64,000 bases of DNA from Paenibacillus sp. Root444D2 (GTDB taxonomy: Bacteria; Bacillota; Bacilli; Paenibacillales; NBRC-103111), in assembly GCF_001426375.1 (NCBI RefSeq), contig NZ_LMEO01000051.1:124241-188240 (forward strand), written 5' to 3'. Under the pieces are notes generated by a model, which had not been told where the DNA came from, made no database searches, and was given only the letters and a program-made list of their open reading frames with translations. Of this stretch, positions 26,156-37,125 are shown piece after piece (the first letter of the stretch is position 1; every line of letters starts with the position of its first letter). The position numbers were made by a program, and so were the translations under genes.

Positions 26156-29050
26156 ATGGCTTTATTTCTGATGATTCTCCGTAAAATGGTCAAAAACCGC
26201 TGGCTAGAGCTTAGTTTACTGGTGGGACTAATTATTTCGGTCGCACTTGCCAGCTCAATGCCCATTTATACACACGCCATTTTACAGCGTATGCTGATCA
26301 AAGATTTGGAAGTTCTACAAACCAACTCGCAGCAATATCCCGGGCATGCCTACAATTCTGCCTACATAATGGGAGAAAGCGGAGATCAATTTTTAACGGA
26401 AACGGATTCATTTATGGCAGAACAAAGCCAGCAATTCGGCTTGCCGATTCTCCTATCCACGATAACGCGCAGCACATCAAATTTCGAGCTTACACCTAGC
26501 GATCCAAGCAAGGTAGACCCTAAAGTAAGCCGCGCAGCTGAATTAACAGCGATGTCGGAGTTGGAAAAGCATATACGTATTGTTGACGGTGTCATGCCTT
26601 CTAAGGAACCTGTGGATGGTGTATATGAAGCGTGGGTATTTCCTGAGCTGCTGACTCAATTAAAAATCGTTCTGGGCAATGAATTAACCATCGCTAACAA
26701 AGATTTGAAACAAAATATTCGAATAAAGCCTGTTGCTGTTATTGATCGTACAGATTATGCCGATCTTTATTGGACGAATAATATGAGCGATTTGCGTTCA
26801 AAATTTTTCATTCCCTTTACCTTATTTGAAAAAGATTTTACGAAAAACAACAGTTTTCCCAATACATTTTCCTATTGGGATTACATTTTGGATTATCATC
26901 AATTAAAGTTGGAAGGGCTTGAAGCCTACACCAGCACAGATGAAAGGATAACCAGCTATTTAAGCAATCATTTCAACACATATACAGTCAAAAATCCAGC
27001 GATTACTACATTGAAATTGTATGGTGAGAAAGAGAAAAAACTCCGAATTATGCTGTGGTCGCTTAATGTGCCCATTAGTATTTTACTAGCCTTCTATTTA
27101 TTCATGGTTGCCAATTTGATTACAGAACGACAGAAAACAGAGATTGCCGTGCTTCGCAGCAGAGGAGCAAGCCGGACTCAGATTCTGCTGGGTTATGTGC
27201 TGGAAGGTATTTTATTAGGGGGAGTTGCACTTCTAGTTGGTCCTCTAATTGGCCTTCAGTTAACCAAAATACTGGGTGCATCGAATGGATTCTTAACGTT
27301 TGTCCAGCGCACAGCGATGGAAGTTAAGCTGAATAAAGAGGCCTATCAATACGCTTTAATTGCTGTAATCGCATCGGTATGTATGACTCTTATTCCCGCT
27401 GTACTCGCCACTCGCGCTACAATTGTTAGCCATAAACAAACCATGGCGAGGAAGAACAAGCTCTCTTTTGTACATAAAATGTTTCTCGATGTTGTTTTAT
27501 TGGCTGTTTCTATTTATTTATTACAAAGCTTTAACCGACGAATGAATGATCTCGTTGCCTTAGGGCTGGACTCTATGGACATGAAAGTAGATCCACTTCT
27601 TTTCGTAGTCCCTGCATTATTTATATTTGCCATGGGCCTATTCCTGCTTCGGATATATCCATGGGTCATTCAACTGTTGTATCTCATAGGTCGAAAATGG
27701 TGGCCTCCTTATTTGTACTCAACGCTGCTCCAAGTTGGCAGATCAACCACACAATATCAGTTCATTATGCTGTTTATCATCATGACACTTGCAACGGGGT
27801 TGTTTAGTGCCAGCGCAGCAAGGACGATGAACAAAAATATTGAAGAGAAGATCCGTTATAAGAATGGGGCCGATATCGTTCTGCAAACCAAATGGGACAA
27901 TGATGCACCGCCCCCAGATTCAGGCCCATCTGGCCTTCAGTCAGAAGCGGGTTCCAGTGCTAGTCAACCCGTTATTAAGAAGCGAGTCCAATATACGGAG
28001 CCGCCGTTCTTGCCCTTCACACAGCTGGCAGGTGTGGAGTCAGCGGCGCGAGTGTTTAATAAGAAAGATGCTTATTTCGCGCTTGGCAAAGAAACGAAAA
28101 AAACAGCGTTCATGGGCATTGATACCGATGAATTTGGTCAAACGGCTTGGCTCCGCGACCATTTGCTCGATCATCACTTTTACGAGTATTTAAACCTATT
28201 GGCTGGCGATTCCAAAGCGGTGCTTATTTCCAAGTCTATTGCCGAGGAAACTGGAGCCAAAGTGGGCGATGTGGTGCATTTAGGATGGAATGATGTTGAG
28301 GGAGCTACTTGTGTTGTGTATGGGATTATCGATTACTGGCCGAGCTGGAATCCCAATCCGATCTTAACTGCTGGAACCCAAACAGGGAGCAGCTCTAACA
28401 CGACGAAGCAAAGTAAAGTGGATGCGCCGAAGTTAGTGATTGGCCATCTCTCCTACATTCAAAATAATATGGCTGTAGAGCCGTATGATGTTTGGCTAAA
28501 GCTAAAACCGGATATGACAAGTCAAGCTTTGTATGAAGAGCTAGAGCTTAAACATATACCCCTCTCAAATTTAATGGATACGAAGCAAATGTTGGTTCTG
28601 TCCAAGAATGATCCATTCCAACTGGCTGTGAATGGCGTTATGACGCTTGGCTTCCTGATTGCTATTGGCATAAGCTTTATTGGGTTTCTCCTGTACTGGG
28701 TGCTTTCGTTGTCCGGACGGATCTTACAATTCGGCGTGCTACGGGCGATGGGAATTTCTTTTGCGCAGCTGATCGGAATGCTAATCGCTGAACAATTATT
28801 AACTTCTGGCGCAGCTGTTCTAATTGGCATGATAACGGGGAATACGGCCAGCAAACTGTTTGTTCCGTTATTCCAATTAACTTTCGATTCATCAAGTCAA
28901 GTGCCGCCTTTTCAAGTGAGCTTTGATCCGAATGATCAACTGCATTTGTACGTCATTGTCACTGTGATGATAGGGACGGGGCTATTACTACTCGGGACGA
29001 TGCTTTCCAGAATTAAGATTCATCAAGCCGTTAAGCTTGGGGAGGATTAA
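26156..29050 (+). CDS. large FtsX-type ABC permease
   Basis: The protein has 964 residues. One membrane helix near residue 20 and a large extracellular domain to about 295 are followed by three helices (about 300-420). Further helices lie near 440-550. A second extracellular domain (about 560-800), rich in Pro, Ser and Gly around 585-605, precedes the last three helices (about 820-960). This doubled FtsX layout is found in Gram-positive permeases that export peptides, lipids or drugs, or act as sensors. It is encoded between the MacA-like adaptor and a second ATPase; AGGAGG precedes ATG 26156. The substrate is unknown. Confidence 0.85.
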   Translation: MALFLMILRKMVKNRWLELSLLVGLIISVALASSMPIYTHAILQRMLIKDLEVLQTNSQQYPGHAYNSAYIMGESGDQFLTETDSFMAEQSQQFGLPILLSTITRSTSNFELTPSDPSKVDPKVSRAAELTAMSELEKHIRIVDGVMPSKEPVDGVYEAWVFPELLTQLKIVLGNELTIANKDLKQNIRIKPVAVIDRTDYADLYWTNNMSDLRSKFFIPFTLFEKDFTKNNSFPNTFSYWDYILDYHQLKLEGLEAYTSTDERITSYLSNHFNTYTVKNPAITTLKLYGEKEKKLRIMLWSLNVPISILLAFYLFMVANLITERQKTEIAVLRSRGASRTQILLGYVLEGILLGGVALLVGPLIGLQLTKILGASNGFLTFVQRTAMEVKLNKEAYQYALIAVIASVCMTLIPAVLATRATIVSHKQTMARKNKLSFVHKMFLDVVLLAVSIYLLQSFNRRMNDLVALGLDSMDMKVDPLLFVVPALFIFAMGLFLLRIYPWVIQLLYLIGRKWWPPYLYSTLLQVGRSTTQYQFIMLFIIMTLATGLFSASAARTMNKNIEEKIRYKNGADIVLQTKWDNDAPPPDSGPSGLQSEAGSSASQPVIKKRVQYTEPPFLPFTQLAGVESAARVFNKKDAYFALGKETKKTAFMGIDTDEFGQTAWLRDHLLDHHFYEYLNLLAGDSKAVLISKSIAEETGAKVGDVVHLGWNDVEGATCVVYGIIDYWPSWNPNPILTAGTQTGSSSNTTKQSKVDAPKLVIGHLSYIQNNMAVEPYDVWLKLKPDMTSQALYEELELKHIPLSNLMDTKQMLVLSKNDPFQLAVNGVMTLGFLIAIGISFIGFLLYWVLSLSGRILQFGVLRAMGISFAQLIGMLIAEQLLTSGAAVLIGMITGNTASKLFVPLFQLTFDSSSQVPPFQVSFDPNDQLHLYVIVTVMIGTGLLLLGTMLSRIKIHQAVKLGED

Positions 29051-29052
29051 GG

Positions 29053-29937
29053 ATGATTCACTGTGAAAATCTAGTGAAAATTTATAAAGCGGCTGACATT
29101 GAAGTCGTCGCCCTGCAAGGGCTTGATCTCCATATTGAGGAGGGAGAGCTGATGGCGATTATCGGCAACAGTGGCAGTGGCAAATCGACTTTGTTGAATA
29201 TGCTGGGAGGGTTAGATCGTCCTTCGGCGGGTAATCTCCACGTAGATGGGAAGGATTTGTTGAAATTTAAGGAATCGGATCTGGTGAGGTATAAAAGGGA
29301 AACCGTTGGCTTCGTCTGGCAAAATAATGCGCGTAACCTGATTCCCTATTTGACAGCTTTGGAAAATGTAGAGCTGCCTATCCTGCTGCAGGGACGACGC
29401 AAGCGTCATCGAGCACTAGATTTACTGGAAGCTGTAGGTTTGAGCCATCGAAGAAATAATAAGCTAAATGAGCTTTCTGGCGGAGAACAGCAGCGTGTGG
29501 CCATTGCTATTGCACTCGCTAATCAGCCGAGGCTCTTGCTCGCTGATGAGCCGACAGGTTCTGTCGATACGAAGATGGCGAATCAAATTCTGGATCTGTT
29601 CCGTGAGCTGAACCGCAGCTTCGGTTTAACGGTTGTTATCGTCACACACGATCCGCTTCTTGCTAAGAAAGTAGACCGTGTCGTTGCCATTCGTGACGGC
29701 AAAACCTCCTCGGAGATATTGCGGCGCAAATCCTACCAGGAGGAATTGCTGGAACTGGAGCAAGGCATCGTTGCTGCCGAAGATGATTCTCATATCGAAT
29801 ACGCGGTCATTGACAAGGCAGGCAGACTGCAAATTCCTGCAAACTTCCTCGAATCGATTGGTGCTTCGAATACGAATAAAATTCGCGTTGCGATGGAAGA
29901 TGGACGAATTGTTCTCCTTCCGCCAGATCAATCTTGA
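29053..29937 (+). CDS. MacB-type ABC ATPase with AbrB-like C-terminal tail
   Basis: This 294-residue ATPase has Walker A GNSGSGKST, WQNNARNLIPYLTALENV, signature LSGGEQQR, Walker B LLLADEPTGSVDT and VTHDP. Beyond the usual 225 residues it carries about 65 more. They end in a stretch (AGRLQIPANFLESIG, then NKIRVAMEDGRIVLLPP) that reads like the swapped-hairpin AbrB/MazE fold. Such a tail could dimerise or bind nucleic acid; this is inference from pattern alone. It starts 2 bases after the permease stop. The operon thus has two different ATPases for one permease, perhaps forming a heterodimer. Confidence 0.85.
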   Translation: MIHCENLVKIYKAADIEVVALQGLDLHIEEGELMAIIGNSGSGKSTLLNMLGGLDRPSAGNLHVDGKDLLKFKESDLVRYKRETVGFVWQNNARNLIPYLTALENVELPILLQGRRKRHRALDLLEAVGLSHRRNNKLNELSGGEQQRVAIAIALANQPRLLLADEPTGSVDTKMANQILDLFRELNRSFGLTVVIVTHDPLLAKKVDRVVAIRDGKTSSEILRRKSYQEELLELEQGIVAAEDDSHIEYAVIDKAGRLQIPANFLESIGASNTNKIRVAMEDGRIVLLPPDQS

Positions 29938-29995
29938 GAAAGGCCCGCTCTTGCATGTACATTTTGGTATAGAAAAAAATCGCAATATGTTAATA

Positions 29996-30025
29996 TTGAC
30001 TTTACCTAGATATTTCCATTAGAAT
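29996..30025 (+). promoter_or_regulatory. predicted metY promoter
   Basis: TTGACT (29996-30001), 18 bases, then TAGAAT (30020-30025). Confidence 0.5.
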
Positions 30026-30036
30026 AATTGTATACT

Positions 30037-30054
30037 ATTCCAGTAGGAATTATC
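30037..30054. promoter_or_regulatory. palindrome near metY transcription start, CymR-like
   Basis: ATTCC (30037-30041), AGTA and GGAAT (30046-30050) form an inverted repeat followed by TATC. The GGAATTAT core resembles sulfur-control (CymR) boxes of Firmicutes. A related AGTTGGAATTA lies upstream of mtnK on the minus strand. Confidence 0.4.
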
Positions 30055-30101
30055 AAATTTAATGTAAATGACTGCTATTATTCAATTTATTTTTATCCTA
30101 G

Positions 30102-31409
<1,308 letters not shown>

Positions 31410-31475
31410 AAAATTAAAAAGAAGTTATTTTACGAATTCTAAGCTTGTAACCATACACGAATACGCATAAAATAA

Positions 31476-31520
31476 GAAGGCTGTGATTTAGGCTCAAAAC
31501 CTAAAATTGCAGCCTTTCTC
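31476..31520 (+). terminator. intrinsic terminator after metY
   Basis: GAAGGCTG pairs with CAGCCTTTC (one bulge) and TTTAGG pairs with CCTAAA, with a 7-base loop and a T-rich tail. Confidence 0.7.
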
Positions 31521-31600
31521 ATTTGCGATGCAACTTTTGCACGCGATCAGAAGTCTATTCATGTGTAATTTTTTTTATTTGAGGAGGCAACTAGAAGATC

Positions 31601-32437
31601 ATGAACAACAAGTCGACATATACGCTCGCCATACTCTTGGCGTTAAGCATAGCAACAGGATGCAGCAAGGGGGAAGTAGCTCCTTCAGGTAGTCCCACTG
31701 CAACGGCTACTCCGCCGGTTAGTTTGGGAAGTCCTACACCTTCTTCGAACCCATCTCCATCGCCTGTAGTAACCCCGAAACCCACAGTAGTTCCTACGGC
31801 TTCCCCATCAACCTCTACCGTTCCGCCAAAGAGTGGAGCTATCCAAGTTGTAGCCAAACCGGAGAGTATAACGGTTCTTGTAAATAAGCAAAATTCACTG
31901 CCTTCCAGCTATGAGCCGACTGATTTGGTATATCCTGACATTCCGTTTATTTTTTCTGAGAAAAATGAAAAACGTAAAATGCGTAAAGCCGCTGCAAGTG
32001 CGATCGAAAAACTCTTTGCTGGAGCTGAGAAGGACGGTATCCGCCTATCTGGAGTTTCGGCATATCGCTCTTATGCAACCCAGAAAGCTCTTTTCCAGCG
32101 TTATGTGCTTAAAGACGGCGAAGAGAAAGCCAAAATGTACAGTGCTGTCCCTGGGACGAGTGAGCATGAAACTGGGCTAGCCATAGATGTTACGGGCAGT
32201 GATGGGAAGTGTGCGGCGGAAGATTGCTTCGCTGGAACCAAGGAAGCGAAATGGCTTGAAACACATGTGGCGGAGTACGGGTTTATTATTCGTTATCCCA
32301 AAGGTAAATCAACGATTACCGGTTATCAATACGAGCCATGGCATATTCGTTATGTGGGTATAGATGTTTCGAAAGAATTGGTAGCCAAAAGCTTGACAAT
32401 GGAGGAGTATTACAATGCGGTGCCTGTAACCAAGTAG
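31601..32437 (+). CDS. D-alanyl-D-alanine carboxypeptidase lipoprotein, VanY type
   Basis: The 278-residue protein has an ATGC lipobox (Cys 21). A Pro/Thr/Ser-rich linker (about 30-78), with repeated SPTP and PSPSP blocks, leads to a VanY catalytic domain (about 110-270). The zinc motifs SEHETGLAID and EPWHIRYVG are present. It trims the terminal D-Ala of peptidoglycan stems outside the cell. GGAGG precedes ATG 31601. The anti-sense strand over the linker is open but is a shadow caused by the repeats. Confidence 0.9.
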   Translation: MNNKSTYTLAILLALSIATGCSKGEVAPSGSPTATATPPVSLGSPTPSSNPSPSPVVTPKPTVVPTASPSTSTVPPKSGAIQVVAKPESITVLVNKQNSLPSSYEPTDLVYPDIPFIFSEKNEKRKMRKAAASAIEKLFAGAEKDGIRLSGVSAYRSYATQKALFQRYVLKDGEEKAKMYSAVPGTSEHETGLAIDVTGSDGKCAAEDCFAGTKEAKWLETHVAEYGFIIRYPKGKSTITGYQYEPWHIRYVGIDVSKELVAKSLTMEEYYNAVPVTK

Positions 32438-32483
32438 TGAAGGTGTCACTATTTTGCACCTTATTCTGTCGTTAATTCGAAAT

Positions 32484-32511
32484 TTATCAGGACGTTATGT
32501 CATGTTACAAT
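32484..32511 (+). promoter_or_regulatory. predicted extended -10 promoter
   Basis: TTATCA (32484-32489), 16 bases, then TACAAT (32506-32511) preceded by TGT; the next gene starts 29 bases on. Confidence 0.45.
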
Positions 32512-32540
32512 GAAACCAAGTCACTTATTTGGAGGTTAAC

Positions 32541-33560
32541 ATGATTAAAGTAGCGATGTTAAGTTTTTGGCACGTGCATGCAAATGACTATGCAAAACAA
32601 GTAGAGGGGCATCCAGATACTCAGATTGTTGCAGTTTGGGATGAGCTTCCAGAACGTGGACAAGCGGAAGCCGCAAAGCGCGGTGTGAGCTTTTACTCAG
32701 ATCTAGCAGAGTTATTAGCAAATAAGGAAATTGATGCTGTTGTTGTGGATACACCGACCAACCTACACCGAGACGTAATGATCGCCGCTGCGAAGGCAGG
32801 TAAACATATTTTCACAGAAAAAGTTATTGCACCAACCTTACATGAAGTGAATGAGATTCTGAATGCTGTTAATGAAGCGGGAGTGACATTGACAGTTTCA
32901 TTGCCTCGTTTGAATCCAACGTATACGTTAGCGATTCAAGAAATTATCCAGAAAGAATTATTGGGCCAGATTACACTCGTTCGAACACGCTTATCACACA
33001 ATGGCGGCATTTCCACGAATGAAAATCCGAACGGATGGCTGCCAGAGCATTTCTACAATGCAAAGCAATGTGGCGGAGGAGCCCTTATTGATCTCGGTTG
33101 TCATCCTATGTATTTAACTCGTTTATTGTTGGGGCTGCCTGAAGCTGTAAGCGCTTCTTATGGCTACGTAACAGGTAGAGAAGTTGAAGATAATGCGGTA
33201 GCAACCCTCCAGTATGCAAATGGTGCTCTTGGCATCGTAGAAGCTGGTTTTGTGAACGCATTTTCACCATTTGTAATTGAAGTTCACGGTACGGATGGCA
33301 GTGTCCTTTATTCCGACCATGATGGAAGAGTCTTACTTCGTACGAAAAAGCTTGCAGATGCAAGCACGCAATGGGTGGCGTATGAGAACGGTCCAGAAGC
33401 GAAGCCATCCGCGTTCGATCAATGGGTAGCTCATATTCAAAATGGGACAAAAGCGGTTGAAAATATTGAGCTTGCTGTGGATTTAACGAAGCTGATGGAG
33501 GCTTCTAATCGTTCCGTTGCAACCAAACAACAAGTGCGACTTGATTCACTGAACCAGTAA
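32541..33560 (+). CDS. Gfo/Idh/MocA-family oxidoreductase
   Basis: The 339-residue protein has a Rossmann domain (residues 1-120, with VAMLSFWHVHANDYA in place of the usual Gly-rich loop, then EKVIAPTLHEV where EKP is usual). A C-terminal alpha/beta domain with GGGALIDLGCHPMYLTRLLLG follows. Family members oxidise or reduce sugars, inositols and related compounds with NAD(P). The altered glycine loop and EKV are noteworthy but occur in some subfamilies. ATG 32541 is 6 bases after TGGAGG. An AraC regulator follows 30 bases later and may control it. Confidence 0.87.
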   Translation: MIKVAMLSFWHVHANDYAKQVEGHPDTQIVAVWDELPERGQAEAAKRGVSFYSDLAELLANKEIDAVVVDTPTNLHRDVMIAAAKAGKHIFTEKVIAPTLHEVNEILNAVNEAGVTLTVSLPRLNPTYTLAIQEIIQKELLGQITLVRTRLSHNGGISTNENPNGWLPEHFYNAKQCGGGALIDLGCHPMYLTRLLLGLPEAVSASYGYVTGREVEDNAVATLQYANGALGIVEAGFVNAFSPFVIEVHGTDGSVLYSDHDGRVLLRTKKLADASTQWVAYENGPEAKPSAFDQWVAHIQNGTKAVENIELAVDLTKLMEASNRSVATKQQVRLDSLNQ

Positions 33561-33590
33561 TTTTTGCAGGAAAAAAAGGAGGGGCTACAG

Positions 33591-34547
33591 ATGAGTCAGC
33601 CATTTTACTTTGAACCCATGGTCGAGAATCCAATGGCATTGGATCGCTTGGAATTAAGCTTCAGGTGGGGTTCTTATGGACTTCGAGTACTGCGTTGTCA
33701 TCTGACCTCCTTTCCTGCAGGAACGATCATAGATTTCCACCAACATTCCGAGTATGAAATTCATTACATCCCCTATGGCAAAGGCAGGGTGATCCTGGAC
33801 GGCGTCACGCATCCCCTTCAAGAAGGCATGCTTTATGTAACGGCACCAGGCGTTAGTCATCGCCAAGAAGCGGATGAGCGGGAAGCGATGGGTGAACTAT
33901 GCCTGCATGTGGATATCGTAAAGCTGGATCAAGGTGAAGATGAGCGAGGGTCTATGCCCGTCCCAGAAGCATGGGGAGAAGCTTGGGAGATTGCTGAGGC
34001 AGATGCATGCTTAAGGCAGCTGAGCGAGCTTCCTCATGTCCCTGCTTTAGACCGACAGGAAGCCATGAAGTGCTTTCTTATCGCTTATGAAGCTTGGAGA
34101 AGCAATCAGCTGGGGCAGTACACGATCATTAAGCAGTCCATTGTGCAAATGTTGTTAAGGACAGTGGGGGCCTATAAGGCGGACCAGCAAGGTGTGAACC
34201 TGCCTGCACGTGATATGAAGAGCTATCGGTATCAGCTAGCCATTCAATTCATTGAGGATAACTTCCGTAGACCACTGACGCTTGAAGGAGTAGCTGAACG
34301 CTTACAGATCAGTTCGAGGCAGCTTCAGCGCATCTTTAAGGAGCAAGCGAACATCTCGTTCAGCGAATACTTGGAACAGGTGCGTTTGAAACATGTTTGC
34401 AGCGAGCTGCTTCAAACCTCATTGACCCTTGACAAAATTGCGGAAAGCAATGGTTTTGCTTCTAGTAATTATTTGCACTATGTCTTTAAGAAAGCGCATG
34501 GTGTCACTCCGAATCAATATCGTGATCAACTATTGAACCTTGTATAA
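33591..34547 (+). CDS. AraC-family transcriptional regulator with cupin domain
   Basis: The 318-residue protein has an N-terminal cupin-like sensor domain (about 25-130, with FHQHSEYEIHYIPYGKG) and a C-terminal pair of helix-turn-helix motifs (about 220-315). The HTH part includes TLEGVAERLQISSRQLQRIFKEQ and the closing FKKAHGVTPNQYR signature. It probably senses a sugar or related ligand and acts on the preceding dehydrogenase gene. AAGGAGGGG precedes ATG 33591. Confidence 0.9.
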   Translation: MSQPFYFEPMVENPMALDRLELSFRWGSYGLRVLRCHLTSFPAGTIIDFHQHSEYEIHYIPYGKGRVILDGVTHPLQEGMLYVTAPGVSHRQEADEREAMGELCLHVDIVKLDQGEDERGSMPVPEAWGEAWEIAEADACLRQLSELPHVPALDRQEAMKCFLIAYEAWRSNQLGQYTIIKQSIVQMLLRTVGAYKADQQGVNLPARDMKSYRYQLAIQFIEDNFRRPLTLEGVAERLQISSRQLQRIFKEQANISFSEYLEQVRLKHVCSELLQTSLTLDKIAESNGFASSNYLHYVFKKAHGVTPNQYRDQLLNLV

Positions 34548-34553
34548 AAGAAA

Positions 34554-34605
34554 AAGGCTGTTCCCTCGTAGTGTGAACTATCTACGCAGGGAACAGCCTT
34601 ATTTT
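34554..34605. terminator. bidirectional terminator between araC-type gene and mtnA
   Basis: AAGGCTGTTCCCT (34554-34566) pairs with AGGGAACAGCCTT (34588-34600), and CGTAG inside pairs with CTACG. T-rich sequence lies on both sides. Confidence 0.9.
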
Positions 34606-35696
34606 TATTCGAACAGCTTCCGCAAGTTTTCCGTATAAGGAGCTTGTATAATGCCTTTTTCGGTAATAATGGCTGTCACATATTCGTTAGGTGTCACGTC
34701 GAAGGCTGGGTTGAACACTTTTACCCCTAGCGGAGCTGTTCGTTTACCGAAGCCTTGTGTAATCTCATCCTCATGACGCTCTTCAATGGGGATGTCTCCG
34801 CCCGTAGGCGTATTCAGGTCGATCGTGGAGAGCGGGCTCGCCACGTAGAACGGTATGCCATGCGCTTTCGCCAGCACAGCTACGCTGTAGGTGCCGATTT
34901 TGTTGGCGACGTCACCGTTAGCCGCTACACGGTCTGTTCCTACGATGACCGCCTGGATCCAGCCCTTCGACATGACCGCGCCGGCCATGTTGTCACAGAT
35001 CAGTGTCACGTCAACGCCTGCTTGCTGCAGTTCAAAGGCGGTCAGCCGCGCGCCTTGCAGCACCGGGCGGGTCTCATCTGCGAACACTTTGATGTTCATG
35101 CCTTTTTCTTTGGCCAAGTAGAACGGCGCTAGCGCCGTGCCGTACTTGGCTGTTGCTAAGCCCCCGGCGTTGCAGTGCGTCAGCACGCCGAACCCATCCT
35201 CGAACAGCGTTAGCGCATGTTCGCCGATAAGGCGGTTCGTCTCCTCGTCCTCGGCTTGAATCTTCTGCGCTTCGTCGAGGAGAGCTTCCTTGAAGGCAGC
35301 CGGGCTTCCGCCCGCTGCTGCCAAAGCAACAGCCTGCGCTCGCATGCGATCGAGCGCCCAGAACAAGTTCACGGCTGTCGGACGCGACGTCGCCAGGTAA
35401 TCCGCTTGCTTCTGGACTTCCGCCAGAAGCCCGTCCAACTGAGCATCCACTTCACGGATGCCGAGGTATACCCCATACGCGGCGGCGATTCCTATCGCTG
35501 GTGCGCCGCGAACCTTCAAATGCCGGATGGCTTCCCACACCTCTATCGGTGTCTCCAGCGGCAAATACAGAATCTCTTCCGGCAGCAGCCGTTGATCGAG
35601 CAGATCAAGCTGCTGGCCATTCCAACGCAAGGATTGCAAGGCACCTTGGTTCTCAAGGTTTTGCACTTCTAAATCTTTGTTGTTATTGTTCGTCAT
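34605..35696 (-). CDS. mtnA: S-methyl-5-thioribose-1-phosphate isomerase
   Basis: The 363-residue enzyme of the methionine salvage pathway isomerises methylthioribose-1-phosphate to the ribulose form. Recognised by [24 protein letters not shown] (catalytic Cys), [18 protein letters not shown] (catalytic Asp) and the closing [19 protein letters not shown]. Its ATG overlaps the mtnK stop as ATGA, so translation is coupled. The middle of the gene is clearly richer in G+C than its flanks. Confidence 0.95.
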   Translation of the reverse strand: MTNNNNKDLEVQNLENQGALQSLRWNGQQLDLLDQRLLPEEILYLPLETPIEVWEAIRHLKVRGAPAIGIAAAYGVYLGIREVDAQLDGLLAEVQKQADYLATSRPTAVNLFWALDRMRAQAVALAAAGGSPAAFKEALLDEAQKIQAEDEETNRLIGEHALTLFEDGFGVLTHCNAGGLATAKYGTALAPFYLAKEKGMNIKVFADETRPVLQGARLTAFELQQAGVDVTLICDNMAGAVMSKGWIQAVIVGTDRVAANGDVANKIGTYSVAVLAKAHGIPFYVASPLSTIDLNTPTGGDIPIEERHEDEITQGFGKRTAPLGVKVFNPAFDVTPNEYVTAIITEKGIIQAPYTENLRKLFE

Positions 35697-36919
35697 AGGA
35701 CTAAGCCTCTTTCTGCAGCAGATTCTTGGGTGGCGATGGCAATAAGCTCATCGATGGATTTCACTTGCCGATGGGTACGAATGAATGAAGTGCCAATGGC
35801 TAACGCCAAGCGCTGTGCACGCTCTCTTGCAGCTGCATCTTCGATTTTATCAATATCAGCCACATGTGCAAGTCCAACAATACGGCGCACCATTTTGGCT
35901 CCGGCGAATCCGATTGCGTCTTGCAGCAGATTGGCTAAGAAGTAGTTTTGATAGCCAGGTGTTTGGAATACACGATCTACACCGTGCTCATCCCATAACG
36001 CGCGGAAATTCGTTTCGAAATGGGTCCATACGTCCTTCACGGTTTGAAGTAAATACTCGCGGTAGGAAGCACGGCTCTCACTATCTTTACTCCAGCCCTC
36101 TTGGGCAGCGTAATTAAGGAGCAGATTCCCGAGTACAGCGCCAATATCGAAGCCCATCGGCCCGTAGTAAGCGAACTCAGGATCAATCACCTTCGTGGAA
36201 TCAGGTTTGATAAAGATGCTTCCTGTGTGCAGATCGCCATGTAGAAGCGCTTGTGCACTCGTAAGGAATTTATTGCGAAGGATAGCTATCTCAAAGTGAA
36301 GCTCGCTGTCCACCCAAAGCTTTTCTGCCGCATCGCGGATGTGAGCTTCGATATTGTTCGTTTCTGCATCGCGATACGGATCATCGAAGATTAAGTCTTC
36401 TGTAATTTTGCAAAGCTCGGGGTTGATAAATCGACCCTGCTGGATTTTCTTTTCTTGTTGGTTTTTGCCTAGATCCGATGTGAAAAATAACGTATTTGCT
36501 AGAAAGCGACCGATATGCTCAGCAAAGAGTGGGTACTGGTTACGTTCAATCAACCCTCTGCGCATAATGACATGGTCACTCAGATCTTCCATTACGGTAA
36601 GCGCCAAATCAGCATCATAGGCATAAACGTGAGGTACGAGGTCTGGATTCAAGCCTTCTTCGATCAAGAGCGCTTCACTTTCAATTCGTGCGCGGTCCAG
36701 CGTTAACGGCCAGGATTCGCCGACAACTTTGGCATAAGGAAGGGCTTGTTTTAAAATAATACTTTTTCCTGTAGCTGTTTCCGATATGCGAAAAACGAGA
36801 TTTAAGTTGCCGTCGCCGATTTCATGACTAGTTAAGTCTGAGCCCGGTTGAAACAGATTTGGAATTTGACGTGCGTATTCAATAGCTTGGGCTTCGCTTA
36901 AAGGATGATAAGTGGACAT
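35693..36919 (-). CDS. mtnK: 5-methylthioribose kinase
   Basis: The 408-residue kinase has an aminoglycoside-phosphotransferase-like fold. Landmarks are [12 protein letters not shown] near the start, [13 protein letters not shown] (catalytic loop) and [17 protein letters not shown] (metal loop). It phosphorylates methylthioribose for the mtnA isomerase encoded next. ATAGGAGG precedes the ATG. No SAM riboswitch was seen in the leader; a GGAATTA motif like the one before metY is present. Confidence 0.95.
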   Translation of the reverse strand: MSTYHPLSEAQAIEYARQIPNLFQPGSDLTSHEIGDGNLNLVFRISETATGKSIILKQALPYAKVVGESWPLTLDRARIESEALLIEEGLNPDLVPHVYAYDADLALTVMEDLSDHVIMRRGLIERNQYPLFAEHIGRFLANTLFFTSDLGKNQQEKKIQQGRFINPELCKITEDLIFDDPYRDAETNNIEAHIRDAAEKLWVDSELHFEIAILRNKFLTSAQALLHGDLHTGSIFIKPDSTKVIDPEFAYYGPMGFDIGAVLGNLLLNYAAQEGWSKDSESRASYREYLLQTVKDVWTHFETNFRALWDEHGVDRVFQTPGYQNYFLANLLQDAIGFAGAKMVRRIVGLAHVADIDKIEDAAARERAQRLALAIGTSFIRTHRQVKSIDELIAIATQESAAERGLVL

Positions 36920-36943
36920 GTAGTAACCTCCTATGGTTCATTG

Positions 36944-36963
36944 GTTTAATTCCAACTAATTTA
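36944..36963 (-). promoter_or_regulatory. CymR-like motif upstream of mtnK
   Basis: Read on the minus strand the site contains AGTTGGAATTA, matching AGTAGGAATTA before metY at 10 of 11 positions. It lies between a TATACT box (minus, 36988-36993) and the mtnK ribosome site, where a repressor could act. Confidence 0.4.
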
Positions 36964-37125
36964 CTGTGTTTTAATCGTCTTTTCCTAGTATAAGACAAAA
37001 TGTAGCTGCTTGAAATACTAACTTAGGAAATGTTGCACAAATTACATAAAATAAGTGCTTCTAACGTAAATTAACGTGTACATGAACAGAATAAAACCAA
37101 TTAATAAAAGATCAGGAGGCTTAAT

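Noticed and set aside
34755-35672. Open frames antisense to mtnA
   Set aside because: Same cause as above: GC-rich codons on the coding strand. mtnA is certain.
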